This document shows, piece by piece, positions 57,359 to 63,272 of a stretch of DNA of 63,272 nt. The notes beneath the pieces are model-generated. The model made no database searches and was not told the origin of the DNA. It saw only the letters and a list, made by a program, of their open reading frames with translations. Each line of letters opens with the position of its first letter. Within the stretch, counting starts at the first letter, position 1. The translations under genes and the position numbers were made by a program. This DNA comes from Mesorhizobium temperatum (lineage in GTDB: Bacteria; Pseudomonadota; Alphaproteobacteria; Rhizobiales; Rhizobiaceae), in assembly GCF_002284575.1 (NCBI RefSeq), contig NZ_NPKJ01000064.1, positions 1 through 63,272 on the forward strand, written 5' to 3'.

Positions 57359-59203
57359 TCATTTGAATTCCGCAACAAGACCAAAGATTTCGCCAGGATC
57401 AGGAATGCCAGGGCGCCAATTGGGGTGACCCGGCAACCTTGTCGTGAGGTCACTGCCTGGAATGCCGATCTGCCGGACGCCGTTGTTGTCAATTCTGGCA
57501 ATTTCCTGCATCACAGCACTGCGAATCGCGGCGTCAATCAGCGTCTTTGTGGCATCGTCCAGCCGAATACCTTGCACAACGGCATGGAACTCGAGATCGT
57601 CGCCTATTGGACGTGGTGAAGGGCGTGTCGACGTGCCGTCGAGGCCCGCAATCGGGAAGGGCTGGATGTTCGGTAGGGTCGGCTCAGTTGGTGCCCGACT
57701 AAGAACTGCAATTCCTGTGGGCAGCGATCCGCCGGTAACTTTGCTGCCGGCGGTCTCTGCGAACGCTGAAAGCGACACGACGCTCGCATCTATCAACGCG
57801 TCGACCTCCGCCAATTTACCTAATACAGTGCGCTGGACCAGCCGCTTCAGGCGGTCCCGCGTGGCTTCGTCGATCGGCAGCCCACGCAGCGAAACGACGA
57901 ATTCGACGTCGCCTTTCGGTCCAAGCACCTCTCCAGTGTCTGCCGAGATAAGGCGAACGCTTTCGCTTGAGTAATTGTAAAGCGCATCCAGAACTGCGAT
58001 CCATCCAGTCAGGCTGGGGAACTGCAGACGCATATAATCAGGACGGTTCGTACCGTAAACAGTTGCCGAACCCGGCGCGAATAAGGAAAGACCCATCGCG
58101 TTCCGATAATCGCTGCCTGTCACGCGGGCAATTACCGAAGATCGAAACAGAGCCTCGGCGGAGCGAATATCGCGAGCGACAACCTCGGGCAATGACGGTA
58201 GCGCAGTTATGGCTTGGGCCAGAGCGCTGACGTCGGCAAGGTTGCCCGCCGAGTACTTCACCACAGAAACACCCGCAATGCGAAGCGCTGCGACGGCGGC
58301 TTCGGCATTTGCGGCACTGTCCCTAATCCAATCGAGAAACCGCGTGCAGAAACTGCGGAAAGTCGATAATGCTTCCCCCCAATTCGGGCCCTCGAGGTCG
58401 ACGGCAACGCAGCTGTCGAAGGGTTGCGTTGGCTGAAATTCGTTGGCAATGGCACATGCCATCGTTGCGGCATCGAATTGACCGCCGGCTTCGGTTAACC
58501 GTCGTGCCGGACCGGCCAGATCAATACCAGCGGCGGACAGTTCATCGATCGATCCCACGACCATTGCCACTGAGCCGCGTAACTCTTGCAAGATCTCGAT
58601 GGAGCTCATCAGGCAAGCGTCGAAAACGGCGACATCGATCGGACGACCGAGCTCGCGACTAACGCGTTGGCAAACCGCGCCCAACTCTACGTTTGACAGG
58701 TAGTCACGGTGGTGCCCGTCCAAAAGGACAGCGCGAGCTGTCGCGGCGCTCGAGCTTGCAGCCGGGCCGAATAACGCACGGGCATGACGGATGGCACCCG
58801 GAACCGGCGGCACGGCCGACGGGCTTCTTGTAAGCTCCGATCTACCGAGCAACTCGTTAGCTTGGGAGTCCTGCCAGGCAAGGCCGTGACCCGACAGAAC
58901 AAGGATCGACCGGGCCGCAGGACAGATTGCGGCACTCCATTCAGCGAAATCCAGCAAATTCGCTGGATCACCGACGTTGACGTTGGGTATTGAGAGGATT
59001 GGCTGCAGTCCGCGCGGATCAAGCACCGAGCGACGGGATTGGGCACCGGTAGCATCCAGTTGTGCTGTGGCGGCCACGATGGGATTCGTGCAAACGCGTT
59101 CAAGATTGCCAAGCTGCCGCTCTATATAGCCGGATAGCGCTCCCTCACCGTCTATAGCTTCGCCGGCGCCATATACCATAATGCTTACTGGCCACTCGCC
59201 CAT
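57359..59203 (-). CDS. Clostripain-family (C11) cysteine protease with C-terminal repeats
   Basis: 614-residue protein with a caspase-like C11 protease domain (about residues 1-415): catalytic His106 in LVLSGHGLAW and Cys197 in VAVFDACLMSSIEIL. No signal peptide is seen, so it probably acts in the cytoplasm. The C-terminal 185 residues contain two related blocks of about 40 residues: DVEFVVSLRGLPIDEATRDR (from 432) and DLEFHAVVQGIRLDDATKTL (from 536), each followed by an amphipathic helix. It is the last gene of a four-gene minus-strand unit with two paralogous small proteins and a 57-residue peptide. Clostripain relatives cut after arginine; the target here is unknown. Confidence 0.82.
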   Translation of the reverse strand: MGEWPVSIMVYGAGEAIDGEGALSGYIERQLGNLERVCTNPIVAATAQLDATGAQSRRSVLDPRGLQPILSIPNVNVGDPANLLDFAEWSAAICPAARSILVLSGHGLAWQDSQANELLGRSELTRSPSAVPPVPGAIRHARALFGPAASSSAATARAVLLDGHHRDYLSNVELGAVCQRVSRELGRPIDVAVFDACLMSSIEILQELRGSVAMVVGSIDELSAAGIDLAGPARRLTEAGGQFDAATMACAIANEFQPTQPFDSCVAVDLEGPNWGEALSTFRSFCTRFLDWIRDSAANAEAAVAALRIAGVSVVKYSAGNLADVSALAQAITALPSLPEVVARDIRSAEALFRSSVIARVTGSDYRNAMGLSLFAPGSATVYGTNRPDYMRLQFPSLTGWIAVLDALYNYSSESVRLISADTGEVLGPKGDVEFVVSLRGLPIDEATRDRLKRLVQRTVLGKLAEVDALIDASVVSLSAFAETAGSKVTGGSLPTGIAVLSRAPTEPTLPNIQPFPIAGLDGTSTRPSPRPIGDDLEFHAVVQGIRLDDATKTLIDAAIRSAVMQEIARIDNNGVRQIGIPGSDLTTRLPGHPNWRPGIPDPGEIFGLVAEFK

Positions 59204-59255
59204 GTTTCGCCATCCGTCAACTATGTTGTGCAGGAGGTCTTCGCGCCAAATGAAA

Positions 59256-59759
59256 CTACTTCGGCGAATCTTCGATTAACGACACAACCTCGCCAATGCC
59301 GACAACGATCAGGCCGAGTGCCGCTACCGCGAGGCCTGGGCCGCGTGTCGACACTCCTTGCAAAGATTCTTGCAAAGCGTCTAACTTAGCCTCGATTGTG
59401 TCAGGCTGCTCTGTCGAGAGCGCGATACTAAGCAGCCCTGGATTGACAGCGCCAACCCCCTTGCCGTCAACAAAACCTGTCAAGTAGCTGATGATTGCAA
59501 CCAGTTGACGGCGACCTTGCATAGATTGGCCCTCGTCGCTGCTATGGCCATTAGTGCGGGCGGTCTTCAGTGCGACTGCAGCCGATCGCAGCATACGGCG
59601 GTCGCCTTCTGTGAAATCAGGTGGGTAACCACGGGTATCTGGCTGGGCGCCATTCTTAAACAATTCTTGGATTTCTTTGATTTGCCACCAACGAGGATCC
59701 AGCAGCAGGCCGGCTTGCGGATCGATTATGTCATTGATTAACGGAATTTCCCTAGGCAC
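59256..59759 (-). CDS. Small helical protein B of the C11 operon
   Basis: 167-residue protein preceded by GGAG. It shares a core with its upstream neighbour: a GDRR..L segment, then RRQLVAIISYLTGFVDGKGV (here about residues 83-102). The N-terminal region (LLLDPRWWQIKEIQELF) is unique, and the C-terminus has a glycine-rich hydrophobic stretch (GPGLAVAALGLIVVGIGEVV) that could enter a membrane. No family was recognised. It lies 52 bases upstream of the protease gene. Confidence 0.7.
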   Translation of the reverse strand: MPREIPLINDIIDPQAGLLLDPRWWQIKEIQELFKNGAQPDTRGYPPDFTEGDRRMLRSAAVALKTARTNGHSSDEGQSMQGRRQLVAIISYLTGFVDGKGVGAVNPGLLSIALSTEQPDTIEAKLDALQESLQGVSTRGPGLAVAALGLIVVGIGEVVSLIEDSPK

Positions 59760-59824
59760 AGCGAATCTCCATGCTCAAGATTGAGCTCTTTGCCTACAAA
59801 CGAAACGGCTCCAAGAGTCTTTGT

Positions 59825-60367
59825 TTACTTAGGCGCTGCCCACGCCAATGCTTCTGTGATAAGGCCCGTCTTTACCATGTCCCACCCAATTTCCTTTATG
59901 GCTTGGCCCACACGGCCCCGCGTCTCCGTAGTCAGAGCGGTCACCAAGTCTGCTTCCAACTCGTCGAGCAGCAGGTTCATGTCTGGCTTCATGTTACCAA
60001 CTATCAGCAAGTCGAACCCGCTGTCGGTCGCGGCCTTCGGCAATAGTCCCCGCGCGTCGAGAAAGCCTGCGAGATAGCTGATCAACACGACAAGACGCTG
60101 TTTGCCACGCTTTGCAACTTCGGCGTCTGGGCTTTTCGCTTCTACTTTGGAGGAGCGGAGCAGGTTAAGAAATACCTGTAAAGAAATCCGGTCGGACCCG
60201 GTTAAAATGTCAGTCTGATCGTCTGTCGTGGTGGACATCTCCATGGATGGATCGCCATTCGCCAGTCCAGAAACGGCCTGGAATTCATCCGGCGAAAGCG
60301 GACCTAACCTTGGGAGCGACCCAGTCAGCCTCGCAGAGCGGTTGGGGACGACATTTACAGTTTCCAT
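59825..60367 (-). CDS. Small helical protein A of the C11 operon
   Basis: 180-residue protein, paralogous to protein B: TGSDRISLQVFLNLLRSS and KQRLVVLISYLAGFLDARGL align with it, and both end in Pro-Lys. The N-terminal 50 residues are disordered-looking and rich in Ser and Thr. No catalytic motif is seen. Its start overlaps the end of the 57-residue peptide gene by 13 bases, so the two are coupled. Confidence 0.7.
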   Translation of the reverse strand: METVNVVPNRSARLTGSLPRLGPLSPDEFQAVSGLANGDPSMEMSTTTDDQTDILTGSDRISLQVFLNLLRSSKVEAKSPDAEVAKRGKQRLVVLISYLAGFLDARGLLPKAATDSGFDLLIVGNMKPDMNLLLDELEADLVTALTTETRGRVGQAIKEIGWDMVKTGLITEALAWAAPK

Positions 60368-60528
60368 GATGACGATGCTCCAAGAGACATTGAGATGAGC
60401 CCAAGTGACATTGACATTGCCTCGGCGAAGTCCGGAGCGATTTCATATTCCGGATTGGAAAAGGGTGTGCCGTCGTGACAGGCAGCTTCGCCTTTGCACG
60501 GCTTCGATTTGTCCACGGCACCAAGCAT
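60355..60528 (-). CDS. 57-residue Ser/Met-rich peptide, first gene of the C11 operon
   Basis: ATG 60528 follows AGGGAG with a seven-base spacer, a better start than the in-frame ATG at 60633. The product has a charged first part with two cysteines (SKPCKGEAACHDG), an acidic middle (NPEYEIAPDFAEA) and a low-complexity tail with a repeated MSLG (MSMSLGLISMSLGASSS). The division into leader-like and Ser-rich core-like parts recalls ribosomally made peptide precursors or small toxins, but no known class fits. It is coupled to protein A. Confidence 0.55.
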   Translation of the reverse strand: MLGAVDKSKPCKGEAACHDGTPFSNPEYEIAPDFAEAMSMSLGLISMSLGASSSWKL

Positions 60529-60713
60529 CGCCAGACTCCCTAACCGCAGTTCCAGGCCTTCCGCCTCCAACGAGCGCGTGGCAACGCACCCGGTAACAAA
60601 CGAATTGATCTCACACCTGGGGCGCTGGCGCATCGGACGTTCGTCCTATATCTTTCACGCTTCGGTTGCAGGCGTTTGAAGGGTTCGGCGAGAACTCAGG
60701 CGGGTGGGCGCTG

Positions 60714-61892
60714 ATGGCACGAGCAGATGCGATTCTTGCGGCAGTGCAGCGCATTCACGAGGCGCCACTCGCACCTGAGGGCTGGACGCGTGCGTTGCCG
60801 TCGATCGCCGGCGCCCTGCGCAGCGAGCACGGGATCCTGCTGGTCCAGAATGCGAGCCGGACGACTGAGCTCGCCGTTAGCTTCGAGATGACTTCGGAGC
60901 AAATGGACGGCTTCGTGGCAGCGGCACACGTCGACTCCGCGTTCTGGGGAGCCATCCGCGGGGTGCCGGTCGGGTCCGTGGCGCCGACCTCGGCGCTTCT
61001 CTCCGACCGCGAGTACGCTCGGACAACCTTCTATAACGAAGGCGTCCGGCCGCTGGGCGCCTTCCATGGCTTGGCGGTCTCGCCGCTGCGCACGCCGCAG
61101 CGGTTCGTCCACATCTCAACCGGCCGCCGGCTGGGCCGCCAAGATTATGACTCCAAGGACATTGCGGCGCTGCGGATGCTGGCGCCGCATCTTGTGACCG
61201 CTCTGAAGGTAGCCCACCGGTTGGCTGCTGCCGATCTGCGCGCGGCGGGCGCGGGGGACGCGCTCGATCGATTGGACGCCGGCGTCATCCTGGTCGATGC
61301 GGCGTCGAAAATTCTGTTCGCGAACCAGACCGCGGAAGCGATCCTCGCCGGCAATGACAGCCTCGGCATCGATCGGGACGGCGTCTGCGCCGGCAGCCGC
61401 CGCGCAACCTGGGTTCTGCGCCGGTTGATCGCGAGTTGCGCTCAGGTCACGATGGCCAACGGCGGACCTGGCGGAAGCATGGTTATCCCGCGCGCGGAAG
61501 GGGGCGGACCCCTGCGCGTTGTCGTCGCGCCGTTTCGAGCGGACACGGCGCAGATCGACACGGCTTGGCTCGGCGCTGCGCGGCCAGTGGCGATTCTCAT
61601 GATCACCGATCCCGAACGAGAACAGCGCGTACGAAAGGAGGACTTGCGCCGCCGGTTTGGGTTCACGCCGGCGGAGGCCGACGTCGCATTGGAGATTCTC
61701 AAGGGCGACGGACGCGACGCATCCGCTGCCAGGCTCGGCATCGCAGCCGCAACTGTCAGGACGCATCTCAGCCATATTTTCGAAAAGACCGGCTTGCACA
61801 GGCAGGCCGAACTTGTCCGGCTGCTGATGCAGCGCGAGCGCGAGCTGACGAGCACTGATGGCGGCCTAAAAAAGCTAGACGGTGATTTTTGA
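60714..61892 (+). CDS. LuxR-type transcriptional regulator divergent from the C11 operon
   Basis: 392-residue regulator. A long N-terminal sensory region (about residues 1-320, with a PAS-like LDRLDAGVILVDAASKILFA) is followed by a C-terminal LuxR/GerE helix-turn-helix: FGFTPAEADVALEILKGDG, then ASAARLGIAAATVRTHLSHI and FEKTGLHRQAELVRLL. ATG 60714 is preferred; a TTG at 60666 is possible. The divergent position suggests that it controls the C11 operon (inference). Confidence 0.85.
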   Translation: MARADAILAAVQRIHEAPLAPEGWTRALPSIAGALRSEHGILLVQNASRTTELAVSFEMTSEQMDGFVAAAHVDSAFWGAIRGVPVGSVAPTSALLSDREYARTTFYNEGVRPLGAFHGLAVSPLRTPQRFVHISTGRRLGRQDYDSKDIAALRMLAPHLVTALKVAHRLAAADLRAAGAGDALDRLDAGVILVDAASKILFANQTAEAILAGNDSLGIDRDGVCAGSRRATWVLRRLIASCAQVTMANGGPGGSMVIPRAEGGGPLRVVVAPFRADTAQIDTAWLGAARPVAILMITDPEREQRVRKEDLRRRFGFTPAEADVALEILKGDGRDASAARLGIAAATVRTHLSHIFEKTGLHRQAELVRLLMQRERELTSTDGGLKKLDGDF

Positions 61893-62259
61893 AACTAAAG
61901 CCAGAACTGTTCCCGCGAGTTCAACATGGCCTGCATAGGTCGTGTCTGGGCCCTTTCACGACCTTCTCTTGAGAAAAAAGAAGGTCCGGGTTGGGTCAGT
62001 CAGGGACCTCGGACCTACCGGATCGAATGTCCGCTATCGCTTATTGGACGCCCGAAACTGCCGGTCGGCAAACGACCCAAGTCGGCCGCTACGATGCTCG
62101 TTGCCGTTGCCCAAAAAGCGGACGCTCGACTGCGGCGTCGGGTTGGCCGCCTACAGAAGCGGACCTACGGGAGGCCAATTGTGCCCTTTCGAAGGCCTTA
62201 CTCCTCATCGCAAATAAACCGATATAAGTGTCTGCGCTTACTTGCTGTAGAGTTGGTGC
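61893..62259. other. Gap without a convincing gene
   Basis: 367 bases between the LuxR-type gene and the Abi-C gene. The open frames here have no recognisable product or ribosome site. No repeat or terminator stands out. Confidence 0.4.
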
Positions 62260-63101
62260 ATGCGAATCGAGCTCTCAGAGCAGTCTATTGATGCGCTCGC
62301 CGAGATCATCTCCGGCGGCGCCGCTACCGGCTATGAGCCTTCGATTGGCCTATATCGGCAGGGCTGGCGGCTCGAAGCCTGGTTCAAGGGGTTCGGTGTC
62401 CCATTCGACGTCAAGGGTGAGAGCCGGCTACCGGCCACAAAGACTGCGATCCGCGGAGCCATCTTCATTGACACCGGTAACGGCGAACTGCTGAAGCGGA
62501 TCATTGAAAGCTCTGCAGATCCTCGCGACTTCATAAGGGAACCGAAGCGGCTCTCGGCCGTCGTCGAGTATCTCAACAAGCATTTGTTCTACGACGGCCT
62601 GAAGCTCGAGCGGGCGGGTCGCACCATGCGCCTGGTCGAGATCGCCGAGACCGCCCCCGTCACCGGTGAACTATCGGCCATGGCTGCCGGCATCGACTTC
62701 GACACCGCCAGCCGAGATCTCGATCGCGCCCTTCGCGCGGGCGCTGACGACCCGGAGATTGCCGTCACCGCAGCCTGTGCTGTCGTCGAAAGTGTGTGTC
62801 GGTCGATCCTGGTCGAGCTTAAGATCGACTTCCCGGCCAAGCAGGATATCTCAAGCCTCTATCGAGCAGTCCGAGATCCTCTGGGCCTTGATCCGATGAA
62901 GGAAGGTCTGGCGCCAGAGATCGTCAACGACGTGAAGGCGGTGCTCTCTGGGCTAATGACGGCGGTACAAAGCATTGGCTCGCTTCGAACCCACGTCGGC
63001 GGTGCGCATGGCAAAGAGAAGGGCTTCCGCCGGATCGACGCCGCATCGCCAAACTCGCCATCCACTCGGCGGCCGACAGTCCGATTCCGGCCCACTTATG
63101 A
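62260..63101 (+). pseudogene. Abi-C-type abortive infection protein gene, apparent frameshift near the 3' end
   Basis: From ATG 62260 the frame encodes an Abi_C-domain protein: MRIELSEQSIDALAEIISGG, AVVEYLNKHLFYDGLKLE, then AACAVVESVCRSILVELKID and SLRTHVGGAHGKEKGFRRID. Family members continue with a segment like RIARLAIHSA; here it appears only after a shift near 63040 (RIAKLAIHSAAD) and then meets a stop at 63099-63101. The original frame instead stays open to the window edge with unrelated sequence. A one-base loss is the simplest explanation. Abi_C proteins are linked to phage exclusion. Confidence 0.7.
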
Positions 63102-63272
63102 CGCTTTCTTTTGGCTTGTCGCGGAGCGGCAGCTTTCGGCCCGGATACCTTATCTGCCACGTCTCGATGATGAACAACGCGATCGCAGACGTTTTGGACA
63201 CATGGAGCGAATAGCGGAAGTTGAACTGGAAAGCGCCATATGTGTCGGATTGGCCCACATCATACGACGTCA

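Overview
The window looks like a piece of an alphaproteobacterial chromosome of the order Hyphomicrobiales, most likely Mesorhizobium or a close relative. The signs are GC-rich codon use, the glcD-glcE-(membrane gene)-glcF order, the hisS/hisZ/short-hisG block, a RIME-type intergenic repeat, GC-rich hairpin repeats between genes, and an integrase directly downstream of guaA next to remnants of rhizobial conjugation genes and of panC. The species call is inference; no rRNA or tRNA gene was seen.

Layout. (1) About 1-16.2 kb is chromosomal housekeeping: glycolate oxidase glcDEF, a FolD-like enzyme, an L,D-transpeptidase, tag, hisS-hisZ-hisG, an acyl-CoA synthetase and two VOC proteins. Palindromic repeats fill several gaps. 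(2) 16.4-26.1 kb holds a HAD dehalogenase, an SDR remnant, a TRAP transporter operon with an extra 55-residue membrane protein, a divergent oxyR/katG pair and aqpZ. (3) 26.3-30.4 kb holds an RsmB-like rRNA methyltransferase, a PaaI-type thioesterase, a nucleosidase and guaA. (4) From 30.45 kb a genomic island begins at the 3' end of guaA. It carries a tyrosine recombinase, an AlpA-type excisionase and a panC scrap, followed by a probable defence region. That region has a four-gene operon (radical SAM enzyme, DEDDh exonuclease, P-loop NTPase, DUF3800 nuclease), then SIR2-HerA followed by the first 21 codons of an Mre11/SbcD nuclease, then a DNA methyltransferase fused to a PD-(D/E)XK-like domain. 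(5) 42-56.4 kb is a patchwork: an IS630 remnant, a translationally coupled adenylate-forming enzyme/cysteine desulfurase pair with an unknown 133-residue protein, fragments of TraG and a relaxase, frameshifted hydrolase genes, a pair of probable cell-wall hydrolases (DUF1906 plus CHAP-like), an Lrp fragment, and a serine-recombinase/DUF2924/DUF3489 module. (6) 57.4-61.9 kb holds an unusual operon: a Ser/Met-rich 57-residue peptide, two paralogous small helical proteins and a clostripain-family (C11) protease with an internal repeat, divergent from a LuxR-type regulator. (7) The window ends inside a damaged Abi-C-type abortive infection gene.

The best candidates for undescribed systems are the C11 protease operon (57.4-60.5 kb), the radical SAM/exonuclease/NTPase/DUF3800 operon (32.9-36.3 kb) beside SIR2-HerA, and the adenylate-forming enzyme/cysteine desulfurase cassette (43.1-46.3 kb). 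The many truncated genes between 42 and 54 kb suggest a decaying integrative and conjugative element that has accumulated defence and metabolic cargo.
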